A stretch of DNA of 64,000 nt, taken from assembly GCA_030427885.1 (NCBI GenBank), contig JAUICM010000003.1, positions 555,783-619,782 of the forward strand. The letters run 5' to 3'. Shown here one piece after another: positions 1 to 7,990 of the stretch. The position numbers and the translations under genes were made by a program. The notes under the pieces were generated by a model. It worked only from the letters and a program-made list of their open reading frames with translations. It had not been told where the DNA came from and made no database searches. Source of the DNA: Rhodothermia bacterium (lineage in GTDB: Bacteria; Bacteroidota; Rhodothermia; Balneolales; Balneolaceae). Numbering within the stretch: the first letter of the stretch is position 1; every line of letters starts with the position of its first letter.

Positions 1-1799
1 AGCAGATGAGCAAGTGCCTTTCTGCGTTCAACTTCATTTTCAGAAACAATCATTCTGCGAACTGCAGTAACACGATCATCTTTGAAGAACATATGCTCTG
101 TACGTGCAAGGCCTATACCTTTTGCTCCCAGGCTTCGGGCCAGAGATGCATCTTCAGGTGTTTCAGCATTGGCACGAACTTCCATTTTTTCGAATGTACC
201 TACCCAGCGCATGAAGGTATCATACTCTTCACTTAGTACCGGTGGATGCATTTCGCGTTGTCCCAGCATAACCAAGCCACGGGTTCCGTCAATGGAGATC
301 CAGTCTCCTTCTTTCACGGTGACTTCCCCGTTGGTGAAGGTTTTGGTTTTATAGTTGATCACGATATCGCTACACCCGGCAACACATGGTTTTCCCCATC
401 CCCGGGCAACAACAGCTGCGTGACTGGTCATACCACCGCGTGAGGTCAGGATTCCCTCTGCTGATGACATGCCGCCTACATCTTCAGGGCTGGTTTCGAT
501 ACGAACCAGAATTACCATTTCGCCTTGTTCTGCAGCTTTTTCAGCATCTTTGGAATCGAATACTACTTTACCAACCGCTGCGCCCGGAGAAGCTGGCAAT
601 CCTTTGCCCAATACTTCTTTATCGAGTACATCCTGAGTGGAGAATTGTGGGTGAAGGAGCTGCTCGATATGCTCAGGTTCCACCAAAGCGCTAATGGCTT
701 CCTCTTTTGTAACTACTCCATTATTCACGAGGTCTACCGCTATTTTAACGGCAGCAGCACCTGTTCTCTTTCCATTTCTTGTTTGAAGGATATACAGTTT
801 GCCTTCCTGTATGGTGAACTCGATGTCCTGCATGTTTTTGTAGTGTGCTTCCAGCTTATTAGTATACTGGCATAGCTCATCGTAGACATCAGCCATATTT
901 TTCTTCATTTCACGAATAGGCTGTGGAGTTCTGATACCAGCCACCACATCTTCCCCTTGAGCATTCACTAGATACTCGCCATACAATTCATCTGCACCAG
1001 TGGATGGGTTTCTTGTAAAACACACGCCGGTAGCACTGTCTGAGCTCATATTGCCAAATACCATTGCCTGAACATTCACTCCTGTTCCTATCAAACCAGT
1101 GATATGGCTTACTTCGCGATACTTGATAGCACGGCTGCTGTTCCATGATTTGAACACAGCATTGATCGCAAACTTTAGTTGCTCAACGGGATCTTCAGGG
1201 AACATATGTCCGGTATGATGACGATAAATTGCTTTATACCGATCAGTGAGTGTCTTCAGATGATCAGCACCGAGATTAACATCTTCTTCGATACCAACTT
1301 CGTCTTTAAGATGCTGCATGGCATCTTCAAAATATTCGTGGCTCACTCCCATTACCACATCACCAAACATATCGATGAAACGGCGATAGCTGTCGTATGC
1401 AAATCGTTCGTTTCCTGTTTTGGCTATAATAGCTTCTACCACATCATCATTGATACCAAGATTAAGAATGGTATCCATCATGCCCGGCATTGAAACAGCC
1501 GCACCTGAACGAACAGAAAGCAGCAGTGGGTTCTTGCTGTCACCCAGCTTCGCTGCCATTTCACTTTCTACATGTTTTATTCCATCTAATACTTGTTTTT
1601 CAAGCCCTTCAGGCCATTGCATATTGTGATCGATCACAAATTTACAGGTCTCCGTTGAAAGTGTGAATCCGGGAGGAACCGGAATTCCGATATTACACAT
1701 TTCAGCAAGGTTAGCACCTTTACCACCTATTAACTCACGCATTGTACGGTTACCATCCGTAATTTTACCAAAACGGTAAACAAATTTTGAATCAGCCAT
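1..1799 (-). CDS. ppdK: Pyruvate, phosphate dikinase (partial, C-terminus off the left edge)
   Basis: Interconverts pyruvate + ATP + Pi with PEP + AMP + PPi in the cytosol. About 599 codons are visible from an ATG at 1799 (MADSKFVYRFGKITDG); the family is usually about 875-900 residues, so the C-terminal PEP/pyruvate-binding barrel lies outside the window. Visible are the N-terminal nucleotide-binding start (GGKGANLAEMCNIGIPVPPG), the SVRSGAAVSMPGMMDTILNL stretch typical of PPDK rather than PEP synthase, and the phosphohistidine swivel motif GGMTSHAAVVARGWGKP encoded near 400-450. The small plus-strand reading frames across this region are antisense shadows. In an organism living on uronic acids the enzyme could supply PEP for gluconeogenesis, which would fit the fbp and pectin genes at the other end of the window; that link is inference. 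Confidence 0.95.
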   Translation of the reverse strand, partial: MADSKFVYRFGKITDGNRTMRELIGGKGANLAEMCNIGIPVPPGFTLSTETCKFVIDHNMQWPEGLEKQVLDGIKHVESEMAAKLGDSKNPLLLSVRSGAAVSMPGMMDTILNLGINDDVVEAIIAKTGNERFAYDSYRRFIDMFGDVVMGVSHEYFEDAMQHLKDEVGIEEDVNLGADHLKTLTDRYKAIYRHHTGHMFPEDPVEQLKFAINAVFKSWNSSRAIKYREVSHITGLIGTGVNVQAMVFGNMSSDSATGVCFTRNPSTGADELYGEYLVNAQGEDVVAGIRTPQPIREMKKNMADVYDELCQYTNKLEAHYKNMQDIEFTIQEGKLYILQTRNGKRTGAAAVKIAVDLVNNGVVTKEEAISALVEPEHIEQLLHPQFSTQDVLDKEVLGKGLPASPGAAVGKVVFDSKDAEKAAEQGEMVILVRIETSPEDVGGMSSAEGILTSRGGMTSHAAVVARGWGKPCVAGCSDIVINYKTKTFTNGEVTVKEGDWISIDGTRGLVMLGQREMHPPVLSEEYDTFMRWVGTFEKMEVRANAETPEDASLARSLGAKGIGLARTEHMFFKDDRVTAVRRMIVSENEVERRKALAHL

Positions 1800-1938
1800 A
1801 ATTAACCTCTTATCAGTTGAATTCTTAGCGGCTCTTAAAACGAATTAATGCTTAGGTTCAAGAGTCATTGTTGTTTTAACATCGCCTAATAATGCCCACC
1901 TGATATGAAGAAAATGTGTAGAAGCGTTTTTCTAATAT

Positions 1939-2274
1939 TCAGCCTTCGCTTTCACGGATCCGGGATCGGAGCTTTTTCATCACTGAATATGACCCGTATA
2001 CCACGATTACGACTATGATCAGATATACCCACCAGGCTACATCCGTACCGAAAATAGCCACATATAATGCCGGAGATATAAAGAAGAACAAGGTACTGAT
2101 GACGGGCAAAGCCACCCCTTTCCCTTTTTTGTGATTTTTCACAGCCCAGACCATACTCCCCATATACGGAGGAATAGTTCCAAAATAGAGGATCGCAAAT
2201 AGTACCGGATCCACATTGTGCTCGGCACCCAATTCCTTAATTGAAATCCAAAGTTCAAGGATCCATTCAGTCAT
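1939..2274 (-). CDS. Small three-to-four-pass membrane protein, paralogue of the adjacent gene
   Basis: A 111-residue protein of unknown function. After a short amphipathic N-terminus (MTEWILELWISIKELG) come hydrophobic segments at about residues 22-44, 53-75 and 78-98, then a basic tail (KKLRSRIRES). It aligns along its length with the gene just upstream (2267-2602): both have an N/D-P-[VL]-[LI]-F motif near residue 22, a G-x-I-P motif, a V-K-N-x-x-x-x-K loop, S-T-x-F-F-F-x-S and W-V-Y-L-[IF]-I-V. Its ATG overlaps the end of that gene by 8 nt (ATGACTGA), which points to a tandem duplication with coupled translation. I do not recognise the family. The membrane topology is judged by eye only. 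Confidence 0.75.
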   Translation of the reverse strand: MTEWILELWISIKELGAEHNVDPVLFAILYFGTIPPYMGSMVWAVKNHKKGKGVALPVISTLFFFISPALYVAIFGTDVAWWVYLIIVVIVVYGSYSVMKKLRSRIRESEG

Positions 2275-2602
2275 TTAACGGCTCCTTCACTTTATTAAGC
2301 ACTTTCCTGTACGTTGAATATGCTCCAAGCCCCACGATCCCGACAATGAACAGATATACCCAGAATGGAACATTCCTTCCTGCTATAACCAAATACAGAT
2401 AGGAGGACACAAAGAAGAATGAGGTACTCAGTAATGGCAAAATAACCGGTTTTTTATTGCGGATATTTTTAACCAGCCAACCCAGGCTCACTGTGAAAAA
2501 AGGAATGGCCCCGACGTAAATACTTCCGAATATGAGCGGATTCACTCCATACTTTTCTCCAAGAGAAAAGAACCACTCTTTTAGCGTCCCGATGATTTCC
2601 AT
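2267..2602 (-). CDS. Small membrane protein, first of a tandem paralogous pair
   Basis: A 111-residue protein (MEIIGTLKEWFFSLGEKYGV) with the same layout as its neighbour: a short amphipathic N-terminal stretch, three hydrophobic segments (about residues 24-42, 55-72 and 79-96) and a charged tail. The two share block motifs (SLGWLVKN versus SMVWAVKN; STSFFFVSSYLY versus STLFFFISPALY), so they arose by duplication and have diverged strongly. The function is unknown. The gene is transcribed away from the metal-uptake-like cluster that starts at 2698; the roughly 95 bp between them must hold both promoters. Confidence 0.75.
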   Translation of the reverse strand: MEIIGTLKEWFFSLGEKYGVNPLIFGSIYVGAIPFFTVSLGWLVKNIRNKKPVILPLLSTSFFFVSSYLYLVIAGRNVPFWVYLFIVGIVGLGAYSTYRKVLNKVKEPLND

Positions 2603-2697
2603 TTAGATTTCAGTAATTGCTGATGTAATAATTTGAAATTAAAATACAGTGTTCTACACTTAATTCCGCTTAAGAACGTATCTTGGTACTGATCTTT

Positions 2698-3006
2698 ATG
2701 AACAAACGCATCCGACATATCTATTACGTTTTGATCCTGGTAGTGGCCTCCAGCCTTATTGGCTCACTGACCCATTATCATAATGAAGGAATGGAGTGCC
2801 TTGTCCACCACGATGAAGCTCACTATGTTCAGAATGATATCAACTGTCCTGTTTGTTCGCTGGTTATTGATAACAGTTTTGATCACGGTATAACAGCAGA
2901 AACCACTTTCTATCCTGATAGTTTTGTTGTTGTTATTGAAGAGACCTATATATCTCCGTTTTCTTTTCTTGCTGAGCCTGGCCGTGCTCCACCGTTTGTG
3001 GTTTAG
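2698..3006 (+). CDS. Small Cys/His-rich exported or membrane-anchored protein
   Basis: About 102 residues from the ATG at 2698 (MNKRIRHIYYVLILVV); an in-frame TTG at 2683 would add five residues and is less likely. One N-terminal hydrophobic segment (about residues 8-24) is followed by a stretch rich in possible metal ligands: HYHNEGMECLVHHDEAHY, then a CPVC pair, then DH. The C-terminus is Pro-rich. The gene precedes a His-rich lipoprotein and a ZnuD-like TonB receptor in the same direction, so a role in sensing or handling a transition metal is plausible, but that is inference from context. I do not recognise a named family. A short inverted repeat (CTTAA N6 TTAAG, 2659-2674) lies about 25 bp upstream and could belong to its promoter. 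Confidence 0.65.
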   Translation: MNKRIRHIYYVLILVVASSLIGSLTHYHNEGMECLVHHDEAHYVQNDINCPVCSLVIDNSFDHGITAETTFYPDSFVVVIEETYISPFSFLAEPGRAPPFVV

Positions 3007-3074
3007 AATACCTCCCTTCATGCCCGTATCTCCGGGTCACACATTCTAATACCCACTAAAATATTTTTTATATC

Positions 3075-3539
3075 ATGAATAAGAATAGATACCTCTATCT
3101 GTATACTATCCTAATCCTTTCAAGCTTCGCTATTACGGCTTGTTCAAATTCAGTTTCCAGCGAGAATCACGAAGAAGAAGCCGCTGGATTCAGACTTAAA
3201 CTCAACGGTGATGTTATTGTTGAGAAACTGCCTGAAACCAATCTTACCGGTACTATCAATCTTGAGGTCGGTGAGGAAACTGCACTTATTTCCATCTACT
3301 TTATTTCGGAAGATGGAGATGAATTCCAGCCCGAGGGTGACGAACATAGTTTAAAAGCCACTCTGGAACCCGAAGGGATTGCTGAGTTTGAACAACATGA
3401 TGAGGACGGAAAATGGCGATTCCATCTTCACGGCCAGGCTGAGGGTGCCACGACCTTAAATCTTCAGCTATTTCATGGAACACACTCCGATTACAATGCT
3501 ACAGGAGTTCCTGTAACTGTAACTGCGGTGGCTAATTGA
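3075..3539 (+). CDS. His-rich lipoprotein next to TonB receptor
   Basis: A 154-residue protein with a lipoprotein signal: MNKNRYLYLYTILILSSFAI, then TAC, giving a lipidated Cys23. The mature part is an acidic, beta-rich domain (VEKLPETNLTGTINLEVGEE) with scattered His residues (HEEE, DEHS, EQHDEDGKW, RFHLHGQAEG, FHGTHSDY) that could bind metal. Its stop overlaps the ATG of the TonB-dependent receptor by one base (TGATG), so the two are translationally coupled and almost certainly work together at the outer membrane. By analogy with lipoproteins paired with ZnuD-type receptors it may capture or relay zinc or copper; the substrate is not proven by the sequence. Confidence 0.75.
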   Translation: MNKNRYLYLYTILILSSFAITACSNSVSSENHEEEAAGFRLKLNGDVIVEKLPETNLTGTINLEVGEETALISIYFISEDGDEFQPEGDEHSLKATLEPEGIAEFEQHDEDGKWRFHLHGQAEGATTLNLQLFHGTHSDYNATGVPVTVTAVAN

Positions 3540-5767
3540 TGAAACTATTCATCTACATGATGTTGCTTTTCCCGGGACTGATTAGTTCCGGGGAGAGCAA
3601 TACTATTTTTGGTACTATCACTGATAGCGAAACTGGTGAAGCGGTTGGTTTTGCTTACATCCACCTTGAAGAGATACACCGTACCTCTGTTGCTGATATC
3701 GATGGAAAGTTTGAGATCTCAAATATACCCAATGGTGTGTATAATCTGACGGTTCACCGGCTTGGATACAGGACCAGATCCATTGAAGTTGATATCGGGC
3801 TCAGTGACTCCGACGAGCTTGAATTGAATATTGAACTCACCCCCAGTTTATTGAGTTCTCAGGCCATTGAAGTTACCGGAGACCGTGAAAACACTAGCGG
3901 TTCTAACCTTGAGCATGCTTCCCGAAAAGTACTGGGCAGTGATCTCCGGCGTGACCTGGGCTCCACCCTTTCCCAAACACTTTCAAATCTGCCCGGCTTC
4001 GACCAAAGAACAAATGGAAGTGCCCCGGGCCGGCCTGTTATTCGCGGCCTTGGCGATGAACGCGTTGTAATTCTTCAGGACGGTATCACTTCTGGTGATG
4101 TCTCAGCTCAGTCATCCGACCATGCCGTTACTATCGATCCTGTTTCAGCCCAGGAAATAGAAATAGCACGGGGACCAGCCGCCCTGGCTTACGGAGCTAA
4201 TGCAATTGGCGGGGTGATTAATGTGGTACGAAATCAGGTGGCTACCTCTCTCCCTTCAAAGCCAAACGGATCATTGACCCTTAGTGGTGAAACCGTGAAT
4301 ACCGGAGCTTCAGGTGCTCTGACAGCCACTTTTCCGGTACGGGATCTTGCTATTACCTTTGATCTGAACGGACGCCTTGCCGGCGATACAGAAACCCCTC
4401 CCGGCACTCTGAATAACAGCTCATTCAAAACAACCAATGATGCGGTTGGTGTAAGCTGGGTCAGAGACTGGGGCTATATCGGCGGTTCGTTTGGGACGTA
4501 TCTAAGCAGCTATGGAATTCCACCCGATCCCAATGGACATGATGAGGGTGTGGATATTGAAGTTCGAAAATTTCAGTACGTACTGAAGTCGGAAGTGATC
4601 CTGAATAAAAGTCTGTTCAAAACCCTTGAGGCAGATTTTTCGATCAAGAATTATAATCACAAAGAATTCGAATCAGCTAATGTGGTTGGTACTGAATTCG
4701 GGCTTGTAACCACTAATTTTGATGTCAGTTCAGCTCACGGAGCATTTAGTATTTTCAATAAAGGAAATGTCGGTATTTCAGCAGAAATGGAAGATTATGC
4801 AGTAAGTGGCGCGGGAACTCCTCCTTCGAACAGCTACAAAATCGGGGCTTTTGTGATCGAGGAAAGTGATTTTAATAAACTGCATCTGGAAGCAGGACTC
4901 CGGTTCGACCTGGTTACTAACAAACCAAAGCAAGAAGATCCAAACTCTGCGATCGGCGACATTCGAACACGCAGTTTTCCAGCGCTATCGGGTTCAGCAT
5001 CTGCAATTTATGGCTTAGGCAATGGATTTAGTGTGGGAGCAACCGCTCTCTATTCATTCCGGGCACCATCACTAGAGGAACTCTACTCCGAAGGACCGCA
5101 TCTTGCATCCTATTCTTATGAGATCGGAAATCCGGATCTTGATCCCGAACGTGGCCTGGCTAAAGAGATCTTCCTGAGATACAAAGGCCGCAAAAGTCTG
5201 TTCGAGATAACCGGTTATCATAATGGATTCAGTAACTATCTGTATGCCCAGAATACCGGTCAGGCCAATAACCGTTTTCCTGATCTGAACAATTATCAGT
5301 TTGTTGGAACAACGGCAGAATTATATGGTTTTGAGATTTATGGTGAGACTCAATTCTCGGATCACTTTGTACTGGATGGCTCGGTAACCTATACCATTGG
5401 AGACCGGGATTCGAGTTATACTCAGAACGGCAATGAATTCAGTATTAAACGACCCTTGCCTCAGATACCTCCCCTCAAATTCAAGACTGGACTCAAATAT
5501 GTGAAGGATGGTTTTGAAGTAGGAACAAAGGTGAGAATTGCTGCTGAACAGGATCGCCTGGGAGAATTTGAAACTTCCACAGATGGCTACGTTCTGGTTG
5601 ATGCCTTTGCCCAATACCGAATGAGTCGTGGTAATCTGCTGCATACGTTTTCACTGAATGTGAATAACATGCTGAATGAAACCTGGTACAACCATCTTTC
5701 CAGAATTAAGGATATTCGACCGGAACCTGCCCGAAATATCAGCTTATTGTACAGAGTGTTTTTCTGA
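3539..5767 (+). CDS. TonB-dependent receptor, ZnuD-like (probable metal uptake)
   Basis: A 742-residue outer-membrane active transporter energised by TonB. The start is taken as the ATG at 3539, which overlaps the upstream TGA; a TTG sits one codon earlier. Order of parts: a signal peptide (about 1-20), a carboxypeptidase-regulatory-like beta sandwich (about 22-100, FGTITDSETGEAVGFAYIHL), a plug (about 120-235) and a barrel ending in an aromatic residue (YRVFF). The plug has VIRGLGDERVVILQDGI and SSDHAVTID (192-200) before EIARGPAALAYGANAIGGVI. An S-x-D-H-A segment at this place is characteristic of ZnuD-type zinc receptors. With the Cys/His-rich protein and His-rich lipoprotein upstream, zinc or copper acquisition is the likely role. 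There is no TonB/ExbBD nearby. Confidence 0.88.
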   Translation: MKLFIYMMLLFPGLISSGESNTIFGTITDSETGEAVGFAYIHLEEIHRTSVADIDGKFEISNIPNGVYNLTVHRLGYRTRSIEVDIGLSDSDELELNIELTPSLLSSQAIEVTGDRENTSGSNLEHASRKVLGSDLRRDLGSTLSQTLSNLPGFDQRTNGSAPGRPVIRGLGDERVVILQDGITSGDVSAQSSDHAVTIDPVSAQEIEIARGPAALAYGANAIGGVINVVRNQVATSLPSKPNGSLTLSGETVNTGASGALTATFPVRDLAITFDLNGRLAGDTETPPGTLNNSSFKTTNDAVGVSWVRDWGYIGGSFGTYLSSYGIPPDPNGHDEGVDIEVRKFQYVLKSEVILNKSLFKTLEADFSIKNYNHKEFESANVVGTEFGLVTTNFDVSSAHGAFSIFNKGNVGISAEMEDYAVSGAGTPPSNSYKIGAFVIEESDFNKLHLEAGLRFDLVTNKPKQEDPNSAIGDIRTRSFPALSGSASAIYGLGNGFSVGATALYSFRAPSLEELYSEGPHLASYSYEIGNPDLDPERGLAKEIFLRYKGRKSLFEITGYHNGFSNYLYAQNTGQANNRFPDLNNYQFVGTTAELYGFEIYGETQFSDHFVLDGSVTYTIGDRDSSYTQNGNEFSIKRPLPQIPPLKFKTGLKYVKDGFEVGTKVRIAAEQDRLGEFETSTDGYVLVDAFAQYRMSRGNLLHTFSLNVNNMLNETWYNHLSRIKDIRPEPARNISLLYRVFF

Positions 5768-5792
5768 CCCCTTCAAAAGTCCCTTCTTGAGA

Positions 5793-5817
5793 CCTTCCTG
5801 CCGGACAGGCAGGGAGG
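5793..5817. repeat. Palindromic intergenic repeat (CCTGCC...GGCAGG)
   Basis: Arms CCTTCCTGCC and GGCAGGGAGG pair with one mismatch around a 5-base loop, and are followed by a G-rich stretch (5820-5830). Similar CCTGCC/GGCAGG palindromes are common scattered intergenic elements in Bacteroidota-type genomes (general knowledge). It lies 25 bp after the TonB receptor stop and could also act as a weak terminator, but no T-run follows. Confidence 0.6.
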
Positions 5818-5950
5818 ATTTAGGGGGGTGTTAAAAGGCTTTGTTTCTCGTCATATATCCATGCTAAGTGACACATTTTGCAGACAGTAACCTGCTTATT
5901 TAAATCATTTCGATCGAACCAAATTACATAAGTCTTAATAGTTTCAACTT

Positions 5951-5970
5951 ACTTTTGTTCCGACAAAAGT
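5951..5970. repeat. Perfect short inverted repeat
   Basis: ACTTTTG and CAAAAGT arms of 7 bp flank TTCCGA. It lies in the 650-bp non-coding block 5768-6421, between the CCTGCC palindrome and the larger inverted repeat at 6012-6114. It resembles a widespread intergenic remnant of this group of bacteria; no coding potential is visible around it. Confidence 0.5.
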
Positions 5971-6011
5971 AACAAAAACTCCCATCTATAAATGCCTCAC
6001 GGGTTCATAAG

Positions 6012-6114
6012 CACTCCTACTGAATAAATCCAAAGGTCTATGTCTTTCCGTGAAATTTGAGCTATTCTCGGCCTGAGTGGATTTATTCTCCGCCAGAAGG
6101 CGGACGCAGGAGTG
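6012..6114. repeat. Compound inverted repeat, about 100 bp, non-coding
   Basis: The outer arms CACTCCT (6012-6018) and AGGAGTG (6108-6114) and the inner arms GAATAAATCCA (6022-6032) and TGGATTTATTC (6078-6088) are perfect complements in the correct nesting. A third hairpin, CCGCC-AGAA-GGCGG (6090-6103), sits on the right side. The whole could fold into one branched structure and looks like a small non-autonomous palindromic element. Confidence 0.6.
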
Positions 6115-6202
6115 TTATATTCACTGTCCCGCTCGCCATTCTAAGGATGGATATTAAAGACTGGGAAAAAATGTTTTATCATCGAATTATCATCAAACAA
6201 AA

Positions 6203-6231
6203 AAAGCCCCGGGTGTTCATTCCGGGGCTTT
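6203..6231 (-). terminator. Intrinsic terminator for the fucosidase transcript
   Basis: A GC-rich stem GCCCCGG/CCGGGGC (6206-6212 with 6222-6228) is preceded on the plus strand by a run of A. Read on the minus strand it is a strong hairpin followed by seven T, 190 nt downstream of the fucosidase stop. On the plus strand the T-run is poor, so the TonB receptor transcript would use it less well. Confidence 0.8.
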
Positions 6232-6292
6232 AGCTTTAGGTTTCAGCTTAAGGAGTGACTAGTTGACTAACTGTAGGTTATACAGATGCTCT

Positions 6293-6320
6293 CTTAGCTA
6301 GGTTCAAGAGAACAGCTAAG
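6293..6320 (-). other. Strong stem-loop in the 3' region of the fucosidase transcript
   Basis: CTTAGCT (6293-6299) pairs with AGCTAAG (6314-6320), and GTTC (6302-6305) with GAAC (6310-6313) around an AAGA loop; only two bases bulge. Smaller stems, CTGTA/TACAG (6271-6285) and AGTT/AACT (6261-6272), lie beside it, then the terminator at 6203-6231. The roughly 190-nt stretch has no reading frame and could be a structured 3' UTR or a small RNA. Confidence 0.4.
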
Positions 6321-6421
6321 CGTAGTTGTTACACTTTAAACAGAAAAAACTTTTATACCCTGTAACCAATTGTATTTACAAGTTTTTTACAGGACTATTT
6401 CTGAAGCTGAAATATTTTTAT

Positions 6422-7873
6422 TTAAAAAACTGACACCGATTTGATCACGAGCCCCGCTTTTGAATCGGTGATCTCGATCCTGACCTTATCCGTTTCTACA
6501 GGTCCCAACTCAAGTATTCGTTTATATCCGATCGTAGTGGCATCAGCTACTTTTTCCCATTTCCCCTCTTTGTTCACACTCACTTTAAATGAGCGGACTC
6601 GTTGTCCCAGTTTAATGTACTCCTGAAGCATTACATATTTCACTGTTTCAACTTTACCCAGATCAATTTCTATGGTTCCGGTTGTCACTCCATCATCGGT
6701 GGCCCAATAGCTTTCGGGATTGTTATCCATAAGAGAAGCTGCTGAAAATTCATCCCGCTCCCCCCGGGTAGATGAAACGGTGATATCTGCTCCTTTTGCC
6801 AGATCTGTTCCGAATTCCTGTTCCAGCAAAGCACTCCAGGCCCTGAGAGACTCCACATCATTTTCGTGAAACAAGCCTCTTCGGTCAGGCGGAATATTAA
6901 GCAACAAGGTTGATCCCCTGCCAACTGAAGTCAGATATACATCCAGCAGTTCTTCGGGTGTTTTAACCAGGGAATCTTCTTTTTCATGGTAAAACCAGCC
7001 CGGACGGATGGAGGTATTGGCTTCCAGAGGAACCCAGCTTTCACCATCTTCTGAACCCGTGTTCAAAATTCCTTCAATTCCTGCTTTACCCGCATAAAGT
7101 GTGTCAGTAGTAATAGTCGCCCAGTTAGTTTCACCAGCCTCTGCCCGTTCATTTCCTCCCCAACGAACCCCGGGACCTGCATCACTGAAAAAGATCACAC
7201 CCTCCTGCATGCTCCGCACCAGATCCAGTGTAGCTGGCCAGTCGTAATAGGTCGAACCGTCTATTCTTCGGGTCTCGTTTGCTCCGGCATAATAGCCATC
7301 CCCACCATTGGCTCCATCGAACCACATCTCAAAGACATCCCCGTAATTCGTGAACAATTCCCTCAACTGGTTTCGGTAATAGCTTATATAACTTTCAGTC
7401 CCATAGTCGGCACGATTACGGTCCCATGGTGAAAGATAGATCCCGAACTTCAAACCGTACTTCTTACAGGCATCTGAAAGCTCACGAACCAGGTCTCCCT
7501 TTCCGTTTTTATAAGGACTATTCGCAATATCATGTTCGGTATATTCTGAAGGCCACAAACTAAATCCATCATGATGCTTTGCAGTCAGGATCACTCCTTT
7601 GAAACCTGTCTCCTTAAGCACGCTAACCCATTGCTCCACATTAAGTTCAGATGGATCAAACAATTCCGGGGATTCATCTCCGAAACCCCATTCTTTATCC
7701 GTGAAAGTATTGATCGTAAAATGAATGAATGCATTCTGTTCCATCTCATGCCATGCTAATTGCTCTGGTGATGGCACAGGTCCGACTGCTTCAGGTGCAT
7801 CCATATTTTTATTACAGGATACCACAGCAAATACCGTGAAAAGGAGCGCTGATACTGATCTGATCTTTTTCAT
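6422..7873 (-). CDS. Alpha-L-fucosidase, GH29, lipoprotein
   Basis: Hydrolyses terminal alpha-L-fucose from glycans, by family. I start at the ATG at 7873 (483 residues) because the longer frame begins at a GTG three codons earlier. A lipoprotein signal ends in VVSC (Cys20), so the enzyme is membrane-anchored in the envelope. The GH29 barrel spans about 40-355: FTDKEWGFGDESPELFDPSE, AKHHDGF (98-104), and MWFDG with the probable catalytic nucleophile Asp186. The C-terminal 120 residues form a discoidin/F5-8-type-C-like carbohydrate-binding domain (ASLMDNNPESYWATDDG...IEIDLGKVETVKYVMLQEYI). It is monocistronic, with a terminator 190 nt downstream. It is not linked to the pectin locus 35 kb away. 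Confidence 0.92.
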   Translation of the reverse strand: MKKIRSVSALLFTVFAVVSCNKNMDAPEAVGPVPSPEQLAWHEMEQNAFIHFTINTFTDKEWGFGDESPELFDPSELNVEQWVSVLKETGFKGVILTAKHHDGFSLWPSEYTEHDIANSPYKNGKGDLVRELSDACKKYGLKFGIYLSPWDRNRADYGTESYISYYRNQLRELFTNYGDVFEMWFDGANGGDGYYAGANETRRIDGSTYYDWPATLDLVRSMQEGVIFFSDAGPGVRWGGNERAEAGETNWATITTDTLYAGKAGIEGILNTGSEDGESWVPLEANTSIRPGWFYHEKEDSLVKTPEELLDVYLTSVGRGSTLLLNIPPDRRGLFHENDVESLRAWSALLEQEFGTDLAKGADITVSSTRGERDEFSAASLMDNNPESYWATDDGVTTGTIEIDLGKVETVKYVMLQEYIKLGQRVRSFKVSVNKEGKWEKVADATTIGYKRILELGPVETDKVRIEITDSKAGLVIKSVSVF

Positions 7874-7939
7874 ATTAAACACTTAAACTGGACTATATTT
7901 CAAGGTGAATATCATATAAATAAATTGAGTGCGCTATTT

Positions 7940-7947
7940 TAATTTTG
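7940..7947 (+). promoter_or_regulatory. Possible Bacteroidota-type -7 element before ogt
   Basis: TAATTTTG matches the TAnnTTTG -7 consensus known from Bacteroidota and lies 43 bp upstream of the alkyltransferase start. A well-spaced -33 TTG is not evident, so the call is weak. Confidence 0.3.
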
Positions 7948-7990
7948 AATAATTCGGTACGCTTAATATCCTCAGACAAAAACTAACACA

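Noticed and set aside
6..1629. Several plus-strand reading frames of 65-116 codons at the left edge
   Set aside because: They are antisense to pyruvate phosphate dikinase, whose frame is continuous and shows family motifs; the short frames show none.
6201..6231. GC-rich hairpin with flanking stems as a riboswitch
   Set aside because: It lies downstream of a stop codon, not in a leader, and matches no riboswitch core that I recognise; a terminator explains it.
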